Shown here one piece after another: positions 7,910 through 15,805 of a stretch of 64,000 bases of DNA. The stretch is from Halorubellus sp034808145. GTDB taxonomy: Archaea; Halobacteriota; Halobacteria; Halobacteriales; Natrialbaceae. Location: NCBI RefSeq assembly GCF_034808145.1, contig NZ_JAXHGM010000001.1:434001-498000 (forward strand), given 5' to 3'. Within the stretch, counting starts at the first letter, position 1. The number at the start of each line of letters is the position of its first letter. A model generated the notes under the pieces. That model was not told the origin of the DNA. It did no database searches and saw nothing but the letters and a program-made list of their open reading frames with translations. A program made the translations under genes and the position numbers.

Positions 7910-9094
7910 TCACTCGTCGGGATTACTCAGGTACCCCTTCCGGCATTCCGGGCAGATGTCGCCCGCTCGCAGGCTCGTCCGGTCCGCGCTCTCGGCGTTC
8001 TGGCAGTTCGGACAGACGAGCTCGCCGGTCCGCGAGTGCCGTTGTCCCGGTGGTGCGGTCGAGCCGGCGGACTTGATGCCGCTCGGCGACTCCGCGGCCG
8101 GCTCCGGCTGCGTTCGCTCTCGGCCGCCGGTCTCGTCGTCGTCGATGAACTCCGCGTCGTAGCCGTCGTCGTCCTCGGCCGTGGCGGCGTCTTGGAACTG
8201 GCCCGTGGTCGCGTCGCCGGCGTGCTCGGCGCCCGAGACGTCCGCGTCCGGCGTGCTCGCGCTCGCACCGTCCGGGCTCTCGGGCCACTCGCCGTGCTCG
8301 CGGTCGTCCACGACGTCACCGTCGTCGCCGTCGTCGTCGAGGACGACGCCGTCGTCGTCGGCGACTGCGGTCTCGTCCGCGGCCGCGTCCAGCGAGGCAC
8401 CGTCGGACGCATCGGCCGCGGCGTCCGCGGTCGTCCCGGGTGCGGCGTCACCGTGCGGGTCCGGGGCGGCGTCTGCGACGGGTTCCTCGGCGTCGGCGAC
8501 GGCGTCTTCGACGTCCGCGACGTCGGTGTCGTCGTCCGCGTCGTCGATGAAGACCGCGTCGTCAACCGGCGGGTCGTCGTCAAGCCCGGTCGTAGCGCCA
8601 TCCGCGGTCGCATCATCAACTCCGGTCGCGGCGCCGTCCGCGGTCGCGTCCTCGGGCGTCGTGTCGTCGGTGCCGTGGTCGGTCGGGCCGGTGTCGTCGC
8701 CGATGATCTCGGCTGCACCGGCTTCGGCGGGTGCGTCGCCGGCGGTCGCGTCGGCGGGTTCGGTGCCGTCGGTCGCGTCGCCGGTGGTCGCGTCGGCGGG
8801 TTCGGCGTCGGCGCCCGAGGCGTCGTTCGCGGTGTCGGCCGCCGCGCCCTCGCCAGTTGCGGGCTCGTCGGTGGCGTCGCGCGTCGGCTCGGGCGCACGC
8901 TCGGCGGGCGTCTCGCCGCCGCCCGCGAGCGTCGTCACCTCCGTGTTCTCGCTGATGAGGTTCCGGTCGCCACAGCGCGCACACACCTCGTACTCGCGGA
9001 CTGTCAACACCACCTCGCTGCCCTGTTCGTCGCGGTCGCGCTCTATCTCGCTCTCGCCCCAGTCGTGGCCGATGAGCGAACACCTGAGACCCAT
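7910..9094 (-). CDS. Two-ended zinc-ribbon protein with long acidic Ala/Asp/Thr linker
   Basis: This 394-residue protein opens MGLRCSLIGHDWGESEIERD and contains a first C-x2-C (CARCGD) near residue 39. It ends with a zinc ribbon formed by CPNCQN and CPECRKGY. Between them lies about 270 residues of low complexity built from Asp, Ala, Thr and Pro with reiterated TGDATDG-like and ATADGATTG-like blocks. The linker is surely disordered. I chose the ATG at 9094 because a TAAAAGG box lies 26-32 bases upstream (9120-9126) and the frame above is shadow. Function unknown; a nucleic-acid or protein adaptor is possible. Confidence 0.75.
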   Translation of the reverse strand: MGLRCSLIGHDWGESEIERDRDEQGSEVVLTVREYEVCARCGDRNLISENTEVTTLAGGGETPAERAPEPTRDATDEPATGEGAAADTANDASGADAEPADATTGDATDGTEPADATAGDAPAEAGAAEIIGDDTGPTDHGTDDTTPEDATADGAATGVDDATADGATTGLDDDPPVDDAVFIDDADDDTDVADVEDAVADAEEPVADAAPDPHGDAAPGTTADAAADASDGASLDAAADETAVADDDGVVLDDDGDDGDVVDDREHGEWPESPDGASASTPDADVSGAEHAGDATTGQFQDAATAEDDDGYDAEFIDDDETGGRERTQPEPAAESPSGIKSAGSTAPPGQRHSRTGELVCPNCQNAESADRTSLRAGDICPECRKGYLSNPDE

Positions 9095-9271
9095 TGCGCT
9101 ACCGTTCCCCGTGCGAGCGTAAAAGGCTAGTGCTGCCTGGAGTCTCGGAGTCAGTGCCACAGGGCGCTCCGAACGGACGGGGGTCCCGACGCCGACGCCG
9201 ATACCGACCACCCTTCGCGTCCCGGAGCGGACGGCGAAAACGATTAGCGGGCGGGCCGGGAACCTCGTACC

Positions 9272-10483
9272 ATGATCGAACTTGCGGACGTGGAGGCAGC
9301 CATCGAGCGGGTACGGGAGACGTCGCGGAACACACCCATCGAGTACTCGCACACGTTCTCGGACATGACGGGGGCCGAGGTCCACCTGAAGATGGAGAAC
9401 TTCCAGCGCACCGGGTCGTTCAAGATCCGCGGGGCGACGAACCGCATCATGACGCTCCCGGAGGACGCCCGCGAGAAGGGCGTCGTCACGGCGAGCGCGG
9501 GCAACCACGCGCAGGGCGTGGCGCTCGCCGCGAGCCGCTCCGGCGTCGACTCGAAGATCGTGATGCCGGAGTACGCGCCCATCTCGAAGATCAAGGCGAC
9601 CCAGAGTTACGGCGCCGAGGTCGTCCTCCACGGGCAGGACTACAACGACGCCGCGGACCACGCGCACGAGCTCGAGACGGCGGAGGACCGGACGTACGTG
9701 CACGCGTTCGACGACCCGTACGTGATGGCGGGCCAGGGAACCATCGGCCTGGAGATCGTGGACGACCTCCCGGAGGTCGAGACGGTGCTCGTCCCCATCG
9801 GCGGCGGCGGCCTCATCTCCGGTATCGCGACCGCGATCAAGGGCCGGAACCCGGACGTCCGCATCGTCGGCGTGCAGGCCGAGGGCGCGAGCAGCGTCGC
9901 GCAGAGCCTCCAGAAGGGCGAGATTTACGAGCGCGATAGCGTCGACACCATCGCGGACGGCATCGCCACCCGTCGAGTCGGCGACCAGCCGTTCGACGTC
10001 ATCCGCGAGCGCGTCGACGAGGTCGTCACTGTCAGCGACCCCGAGATCGCGATGGCGCTCACGTACGTCCTCGAACGCGGGAAGACGCTCGTCGAGGGCG
10101 CCGGTGCCGCACCGCTCGCCGCGCTCCTCTTCGAGAAGTTCGACTTCGAGGACGACGAGGTCATCGTCCCCGCGATGTGCGGCGGGAACATCGACCTGAA
10201 CACGCTCACGACCGTCATCATGCGCGGCCTCGTCGCCACCGGCCGCTACGTGAAGATCAAGACCGTCCTCCGGGACCGCCCGGGGAGCCTCCAGGACCTC
10301 CTGGACGTCATCAGCGCGAAGAAGGCGAACATCTACGCCATCCAGCACGACCGCACCAGCCGCCAGATCGGGATGGCGGACACCGAGGTCGAGATCGACC
10401 TCGAGACGCGCGGGCACGACCACGTCGAGGAGCTCATCGACGCCATCCGGGACGCCGGCTACGAGGTCGAGGTCCTCGTCTGA
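9272..10483 (+). CDS. ilvA: Threonine ammonia-lyase
   Basis: This 403-residue PLP enzyme deaminates threonine to 2-oxobutyrate, the first committed step of isoleucine synthesis. The PLP lysine is K51 in GSFKIRGATN, the SAGNHAQG loop follows near residue 75, and the glycine-rich phosphate loop is GGGGLISG. Residues about 325-403 form an ACT domain (RDRPGSLQDLLDVI), which usually binds amino-acid effectors. Length is that of the biosynthetic/catabolic short form with a single ACT domain. It stands alone and converges with the membrane hydrolase gene. Confidence 0.95.
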   Translation: MIELADVEAAIERVRETSRNTPIEYSHTFSDMTGAEVHLKMENFQRTGSFKIRGATNRIMTLPEDAREKGVVTASAGNHAQGVALAASRSGVDSKIVMPEYAPISKIKATQSYGAEVVLHGQDYNDAADHAHELETAEDRTYVHAFDDPYVMAGQGTIGLEIVDDLPEVETVLVPIGGGGLISGIATAIKGRNPDVRIVGVQAEGASSVAQSLQKGEIYERDSVDTIADGIATRRVGDQPFDVIRERVDEVVTVSDPEIAMALTYVLERGKTLVEGAGAAPLAALLFEKFDFEDDEVIVPAMCGGNIDLNTLTTVIMRGLVATGRYVKIKTVLRDRPGSLQDLLDVISAKKANIYAIQHDRTSRQIGMADTEVEIDLETRGHDHVEELIDAIRDAGYEVEVLV

Positions 10484-10498
10484 GTCGCTCGGAGTCGT

Positions 10499-11572
10499 TC
10501 AGCCGACGACGAGGTAGCCGACGGCGTACGCGGCGAGCGCGAGCGAGATTGTGGTCACGGCGGTGGCGAGGGAGCTGAGGACGCGGTCGCCGTCGAGAGG
10601 TGCGGGGACGGGACGGCCGCCGTCGGCGGACACGGGTCGTGGTGCGACGCCGTCGAGTGCCGTGCGAGCGCGAGCGACGAGGCGGTGCACGGTCGCGCCG
10701 AACCCCGGGCTGGCGGCGACGACGCCGACGGCGAGGATGGAGAACACGAAGTGATAGGAGACGTCGAGCGTCGGCGCCGGCAGGACGAACGCCGCGAGGC
10801 CGTACGCGACGCCGCCGAGCGCGCGCGGCGACGGCCCCAGCCGGCGGTCGGTGAGGTCGGCGTACACGAGGAGCGCGAGCGCGACGACGGCGAGTTCGAG
10901 CGCGAACGCGGCGAGCAGGTGCAGCGTCGGGTCCGGCGAGAGCGCGACGCGGGCGTCGAGGAGGCGGGCGTCGAGCGGCCAGAGGAGCGCGGGCGGTTCG
11001 CCGGTGAACACGTCCCCGAAGGGGTGCGAGGCGAGGCCGACGAGCGCGAGCGCGAACGTGCCGCGAGCGCCGACGTCGGTCTGGGAGCGGACGAGGACGG
11101 CGACGGCGGCGCCCGCGGCGACGAACGCCGCGAACACGAACAGGCCGAGCGCGCCGTGTACGAGCGCGGCGACCGCCGCCAGCGCGGCGAGGACGACACC
11201 GCCGGTCGCGACCGCCGGTCGTGCGCGCCGGCCGCGGTGGACGAGGAGCGCGAACCCGGCGGCCGCGACCGGCGCCACGACCAGCGAGTGCGTCATCGAC
11301 CGGTGGACGACCGTCGACGCCGCCCAGAACGCGCCCGTCACCGCGAACACGCCGTCGCCGCCGACGCCGGCACCGGCGCTCGCGGCGAGTGCGACGTCCG
11401 CGAGACCGGTCGCGGCGTACGCCATGTCCGCGTCGGGGACCGAAGCGAACGCGCCCGCTATCGCACCGAGGACGAGCGCTCGCCTCCCGTCGACGTCCGC
11501 GAACGCGCGGCTCGCGACGGCGGCGACCGCGGCGAACGCGAGCAGCGAATGTCCGACGAACAATTCACGCAC
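10499..11572 (-). CDS. YdjM-type membrane-bound metal-dependent hydrolase
   Basis: This 357-residue protein has about eight transmembrane helices. It carries the YdjM/DUF457 signatures: an early GHSLLAF, SVPDADMAY near residue 46, HRSMTHSLVV near residue 91, and ASHPFGDVFTGEPP near 170. The His and Asp residues are the expected metal ligands. Family members are described as LexA-binding or membrane-associated hydrolases, with no firm substrate. The start is GTG, with an AATAAAC box about 20 bases upstream. Confidence 0.8.
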   Translation of the reverse strand: MRELFVGHSLLAFAAVAAVASRAFADVDGRRALVLGAIAGAFASVPDADMAYAATGLADVALAASAGAGVGGDGVFAVTGAFWAASTVVHRSMTHSLVVAPVAAAGFALLVHRGRRARPAVATGGVVLAALAAVAALVHGALGLFVFAAFVAAGAAVAVLVRSQTDVGARGTFALALVGLASHPFGDVFTGEPPALLWPLDARLLDARVALSPDPTLHLLAAFALELAVVALALLVYADLTDRRLGPSPRALGGVAYGLAAFVLPAPTLDVSYHFVFSILAVGVVAASPGFGATVHRLVARARTALDGVAPRPVSADGGRPVPAPLDGDRVLSSLATAVTTISLALAAYAVGYLVVG

Positions 11573-11638
11573 CGTACGCGGCGCGACCGAATAAACGACT
11601 CGCCGGCCATGCTACTTGATACCACTGCGGTCGCTCGG

Positions 11639-11992
11639 TCAGAGGAAGGCGACGGCGAGCACGACGAGGCCGCCGAGGACGATGACCGCGCCGCCGCGCT
11701 GGAGCTGGGTGGCGGTCCCCTCGTCCGCGCTCCCGGCGACGTCCGTCGCGTGACTGATCTGTGCACCACCGAAGAGGACGATGAACGTCCCGACGATGGC
11801 GGCCTGCACGTCGAACGCGGTGCCCAGACCGATGGCGGGCGCCGAGACGTCCGTGAGTTCGGCCGCGACGATGGCGACGAGGAAGACCGCGGCGAGCGCG
11901 AGCTTCCCGCGCGCACCAGCGAGCGCGGTCTCGGGGTCCATCGCGCTCCCGTCACCGTCGACGTCGGTCGTGCCGGCGTCGGAGTCTGTCAT
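11639..11992 (-). CDS. Three-helix membrane protein
   Basis: This 117-residue protein has an acidic N-terminus (MTDSDAGTTDVDGDGS) and three hydrophobic helices near residues 33-51, 59-78 and 100-117. The second helix ends GGAQISHATD. The ATG at 11992 was chosen because upstream codons are Pro/Arg-rich shadow. I do not recognise a characterised family. Confidence 0.6.
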   Translation of the reverse strand: MTDSDAGTTDVDGDGSAMDPETALAGARGKLALAAVFLVAIVAAELTDVSAPAIGLGTAFDVQAAIVGTFIVLFGGAQISHATDVAGSADEGTATQLQRGGAVIVLGGLVVLAVAFL

Positions 11993-12020
11993 GCTCGGTC
12001 GTCTCGGCGGCGGCGGCAAG

Positions 12021-12977
12021 TCAGTTTCCGTTTCGCCGCTGGAGGCCGCGCACCGCGGTGTCCGCGTGCTCTCCTCCCTCGTGGGCCGTCTCGCGTTGCC
12101 GCTGGTCCGCTCGTCCCCGCTCGCGTTCCTCGCGCGCCTCGACGGCGTAGATGGTTGCCGCGACCGCGCCGATGGCGCCCGCGAACGTGTAGCTCAGGAC
12201 GGTCCCGAACGCGAACAGCGGGTCGCCGGGCGAGGCGGCCGCACCGCTCCCGACGTTCGCGAGGACCGCGCCGAGCGTCCCGGCGCCCAGCACGGACAGG
12301 AAGCAGCCGAACGCTCGACCCCGGGTGAGCGCGTACGCCTCGCTCGCGGCGTCGACCGGCGACCGACCCAGCGCGGCGAGCGCCGGGGCGGGGAACAGGC
12401 GCGCCGACAGCCAGAGGCCGACGAGGAGGAGCGGTGCGACCGCCGCCGGGAACACCTCGACGATCCACGCCGAGGCGCGCCAGGCGACCGCGACCGCGAG
12501 GACGTACGTCGTCGTCGCGAGCACGCGCTCGGTCGTCACCTCGCGCTTCGCCGCCCGCGCGACCGTCCACGTCGTCGCGGCGCCCGCCGCGAGCGGCCCG
12601 ACGCTCCCGAGGAGGGCCGCCGCCAGCAGCCACCACGGCTGGAGCGCGACGAGCGCACCCGGCGTCACCGCCGTGACCCGCGTCCCGCTCGGGTACGCGA
12701 GCACCGTCAGCGACACCCCACCCCCGATGACGTCCGGGGTCGCGTTCCCGACCGGGTCGAGGATGCGCGCGACGTCGGCGACCGCCACCACGACGGCGGC
12801 GAGCGCGAACGCGAACAGGAGCACGGGGCGTCGCGACACGACGCCGAACGCGCGCCGCACCGGCTTCGACGGGTCCGGGCCGCGGTCGTCGTCGCCACCG
12901 GTCGAGTTCCCGTCCCGCTCGGGGTCGTCGCGACCGTCGCGCTCGCGCTGCTCGCGAACCGCCTCCGTGAGCGTCAT
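12021..12977 (-). CDS. Polytopic membrane protein coupled to PQQ-propeller lipoprotein
   Basis: This 318-residue protein has a charged N-terminal tail (residues 1-40), five or six transmembrane helices and a charged Arg/Glu-rich C-terminus. The architecture resembles haloarchaeal stand-alone permease-like membrane proteins of unknown function. Its ATG overlaps the TGA of the upstream lipoprotein gene (ATGA at 12974-12977), so the two are co-translated and probably work together at the cell surface. An earlier in-frame start at 13061 lies inside the lipoprotein gene and is less likely. Confidence 0.65.
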   Translation of the reverse strand: MTLTEAVREQRERDGRDDPERDGNSTGGDDDRGPDPSKPVRRAFGVVSRRPVLLFAFALAAVVVAVADVARILDPVGNATPDVIGGGVSLTVLAYPSGTRVTAVTPGALVALQPWWLLAAALLGSVGPLAAGAATTWTVARAAKREVTTERVLATTTYVLAVAVAWRASAWIVEVFPAAVAPLLLVGLWLSARLFPAPALAALGRSPVDAASEAYALTRGRAFGCFLSVLGAGTLGAVLANVGSGAAASPGDPLFAFGTVLSYTFAGAIGAVAATIYAVEAREERERGRADQRQRETAHEGGEHADTAVRGLQRRNGN

Positions 12978-14260
12978 CGCGACCCCTCCAGACACACCAG
13001 TTTCTCGCCGAACGCGGCGTAGACGCGACCGTCCGCGACGACGGGAGACCCGACGTCCCACGCGTCAGGGCGCCCGAACTCCCACGCGGTCCGGCCGGTC
13101 GCGGCGTCCAGGGCGACCAGTTCACCGCGTTCGGTCGGGACGAACGCGAGGTCGCCCGCGGCCGCGACGTGGCGCGGGTCGCTGGGGTCGAGGGCGCGCT
13201 TCCAGACGCGCTCGCCGGTCTCGCGGTCGAAGCCGTACACCGCGTCGAACCCGGAGAGGAGCACGCGGTCGTCGACGACCGACGGCACGCCGTAGTCCGT
13301 CTCGACGTCCGTCCGCTCGCCGTCGCCGGTCCGCCAGCGTACCGTCCCGCCGTCGGTCGCGTCGAGTGCGGTGACGCCGCGCCCGTCGTTCACGAACACG
13401 TCGCCGTCCGCCGCCGCGACGCCAGTCCAGCGGTTCGGGTGGCCGCCGCGCTCGCGGTGCGTCCAGACGACGCTCCCGTCCGCCGGGTCGAGTGCGCGAA
13501 CGCTCTCCCCGAACGCCGCGACGTAGACGTGCTCGTCGACCGCGAAGAACCCCTCGCGGCGTTCGCCGACGTACCGCCAGCGCTCCCGGCCGCTCGCCGC
13601 GTCGCGCGCGACCACCGCAGCCCTGGGGCTCGCGTGGTAGACGACGCCGTCGACGGCGACGGGCGTCGTCCCCGCGACCACGTCGTTCCCGCCGCCGAAC
13701 AGTCCGCCGTCGTCGTCGGTGCCGGCCCGCCAGCGTTCCGCGACGCGCTTCCCGACGCCGGTGTCGACGCCACCCGTCGCGTCCAGGCCCGCGACGACGC
13801 GGGTGCCACCGGCGACGAGCGTCGGCGTCCGATAGCCGTCGGCGGCCGCGACCGCCAGCCCGCGCCCGGTGGGGTGGAGCGCGAACCGCTCGCCGCCGTC
13901 CTCGCGGCCGACCGCCACGAGGCCGTGAGCGGGGAAGACGACGAGGTCGTCGTACGCGACCGGCTGGTTCGTCACCGGCCAGTGGTCGGAACGATCGTGC
14001 TCCCACGCGACGCCCAGGTCGCCGCGGGGCGGGCTGGCGTCCGCGCGGTGGTTCGTCCGCCCGGCGTCGTGGCCCTGCATCGGCCACGGGGCGTCGCTGG
14101 CGGCCGACGCTTCGGTGCCGAGGCAGCCGGCGAGCGCGGCGACCGCGGCGCTGCCGGTCGCGGCGAGCACGTCGCGCCGCGAGACGGCGCGGTCGCGCAA
14201 CCGCAACCGCGCCGTCGAGCGCGACGGCACGTCGTCTGTCGGTGGAGGACTCGGGGGCAT
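12974..14260 (-). CDS. Tat-exported lipoprotein with PQQ-like beta-propeller
   Basis: This 428-residue protein carries a twin-arginine signal (SRRDVLAATG, near residue 28) followed by a hydrophobic stretch and the lipobox LAGC, so it should be lipid-anchored outside the cell. The rest is a WD-like/PQQ-like propeller with repeated units of the form G-x-V-x-A-x-D-x-A-T/S-G-R/E-x-x-W, for example ALDAATGRTAWEFG and ARDAASGRERWRYV. Such propellers often serve as scaffolds rather than PQQ enzymes, as in BamB. It overlaps the downstream membrane-protein gene by four bases. Confidence 0.85.
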   Translation of the reverse strand: MPPSPPPTDDVPSRSTARLRLRDRAVSRRDVLAATGSAAVAALAGCLGTEASAASDAPWPMQGHDAGRTNHRADASPPRGDLGVAWEHDRSDHWPVTNQPVAYDDLVVFPAHGLVAVGREDGGERFALHPTGRGLAVAAADGYRTPTLVAGGTRVVAGLDATGGVDTGVGKRVAERWRAGTDDDGGLFGGGNDVVAGTTPVAVDGVVYHASPRAAVVARDAASGRERWRYVGERREGFFAVDEHVYVAAFGESVRALDPADGSVVWTHRERGGHPNRWTGVAAADGDVFVNDGRGVTALDATDGGTVRWRTGDGERTDVETDYGVPSVVDDRVLLSGFDAVYGFDRETGERVWKRALDPSDPRHVAAAGDLAFVPTERGELVALDAATGRTAWEFGRPDAWDVGSPVVADGRVYAAFGEKLVCLEGSR

Positions 14261-14344
14261 GCGCGGCGGTTCGCCCCGCCACAGAAAGTGTCTTGCGTTC
14301 GACCTATCGGGTCGCGCGGGTCGTCGTTCGGTCCGCGAAGGCGG

Positions 14345-15724
14345 TCAGTCCTGTGCTTCCTGGACCCAGACCGTCTTCTCGTTCAGGAACTCCTTGATGC
14401 CGTGCGCCGCGAGCTCGCGGCCGTACCCGGAGTCCTTGATGCCGCCGAAGGGAACGCGCGGGTCGGACTTCGTGAGCTCGTTCACGAACGTACACCCAGC
14501 CTCTATCTCGCGAGCGATGCGTTCGCCGCGCTCCAGGTCGTCCGTCCAGACGCTCGCGCCGAGCCCGAGCGTCGAGTCGTTCGCGAGGTCGATGGCGTCC
14601 CGCTCGCTGTCGACGCGGAACACCGCCGCCACCGGCCCGAACGTCTCCTCGCACGCCGCGGCCGCGTCCGGCGGCACGTCAGTCAGCACCGTCGGCGGAT
14701 AGAAGTAGCCCTCGCGGTCAAGGGGCTCTCCGCCGCACTCGACGGTCGCGCCGTCGCGCACCGAACGCTCGACCTGGTCGTGGAGCTCCTCCATGAGGTC
14801 CTCGCGCGCCTGCGGGCCGACGTCGGTCGCCTCGTCGGTCGGGTCACCGACCGTCTGGGCCTCCATCTCCGCGACGAACTTCTCGATGAACTCGTCGTAG
14901 ACCGCGTCGTGGACGACGAAGCGCTTCGCCGCGATACAGGACTGCCCCGAGTTCAGGAGTCGCGCCCGGACGCCCGTCTCAACCGCCGCGTCGATGTCCG
15001 CGTCGTCGAGGACGACGAACGGGTCCGCGCCACCGAGCTCCAGCACGGTCTTCTTCAGCTCCCGGCCGGCGGTCTCGGCGACGGCGCGGCCCGCGGGCTC
15101 GCTCCCCGTGAGCGTCACCGCGCGAACGCGCTCGTCCTCGATGACCGCGTTCGCCGCGGAGCCCGACACGAGGAGCGTCTGGAAGCACTCCTCGGGGAAC
15201 CCCGCCTGCGCGAAGACGTCCGCGATCGCTTGCGCGCACCTGGGGACGTTCGACGCGTGCTTCAGGACGCCGACGTTCCCCGCGACGAGGTTCGGCGCGG
15301 CGAACCGGAACACCTGCCAGAACGGGTAGTTCCACGGCATCACCGCCATAACCACGCCGAGCGGCTCGTGGACGACCTTCGCCTCCGCCTCCGGCGGGCT
15401 CGGCAGCGTCTCGTCCTGCAGGTAGGTCTGGGCGTGCTCGGCGTAGTGCTCGCACACCCACGCGCACTTCTCGACCTCGCCCCTGGCGCCCGTGATGGGC
15501 TTCCCCATCTCCTCGGTCATGAGCCGCGCGTACTCCTCCTTGTTGTCGCGGAGCACGTCGGCGGCGTTCGCCATGAGCTCGCAGCGCTCGTGCATCGGGA
15601 CGTCGCGCCACGACAGATAGCGCTCGTGCGCGGCCCCGAGCAGTTCGTCGACCTCCGCGTCCGTGTGGGTCTCGACGGTCTCGATGGTCTCCCCCGTCGC
15701 CGGATTCACGCGTTCCATCGCCAT
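14345..15724 (-). CDS. Succinate-semialdehyde-type aldehyde dehydrogenase
   Basis: This 459-residue NAD(P)-dependent aldehyde dehydrogenase has all catalytic elements: PWNYPFW at 130-136, K155, the general base E229 in LELGGADPF, and the nucleophile C263 in NSGQSCIAAKR. Length and N-terminal VNPATGETIETV fit the short succinate-semialdehyde dehydrogenase group, which oxidises succinate semialdehyde or related aldehydes. The substrate is inferred from family resemblance only. An internal Met (third residue) is an alternative start. Confidence 0.88.
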   Translation of the reverse strand: MAMERVNPATGETIETVETHTDAEVDELLGAAHERYLSWRDVPMHERCELMANAADVLRDNKEEYARLMTEEMGKPITGARGEVEKCAWVCEHYAEHAQTYLQDETLPSPPEAEAKVVHEPLGVVMAVMPWNYPFWQVFRFAAPNLVAGNVGVLKHASNVPRCAQAIADVFAQAGFPEECFQTLLVSGSAANAVIEDERVRAVTLTGSEPAGRAVAETAGRELKKTVLELGGADPFVVLDDADIDAAVETGVRARLLNSGQSCIAAKRFVVHDAVYDEFIEKFVAEMEAQTVGDPTDEATDVGPQAREDLMEELHDQVERSVRDGATVECGGEPLDREGYFYPPTVLTDVPPDAAAACEETFGPVAAVFRVDSERDAIDLANDSTLGLGASVWTDDLERGERIAREIEAGCTFVNELTKSDPRVPFGGIKDSGYGRELAAHGIKEFLNEKTVWVQEAQD

Positions 15725-15805
15725 ACGCCGACTTCGACAGCCCGCGGCAAGTAGATTCCCCCGGTCGGTTCGCGCCCCGGTCGCGCCGCGGTGGGGGAGC
15801 GAGAC

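Noticed and set aside
8736..8800. Repeated ggtcgcgtcggcgggttc-like DNA as an independent tandem array
   Set aside because: It lies within the acidic linker of the zinc-ribbon gene and is explained by the repeated Ala/Asp/Thr codons.
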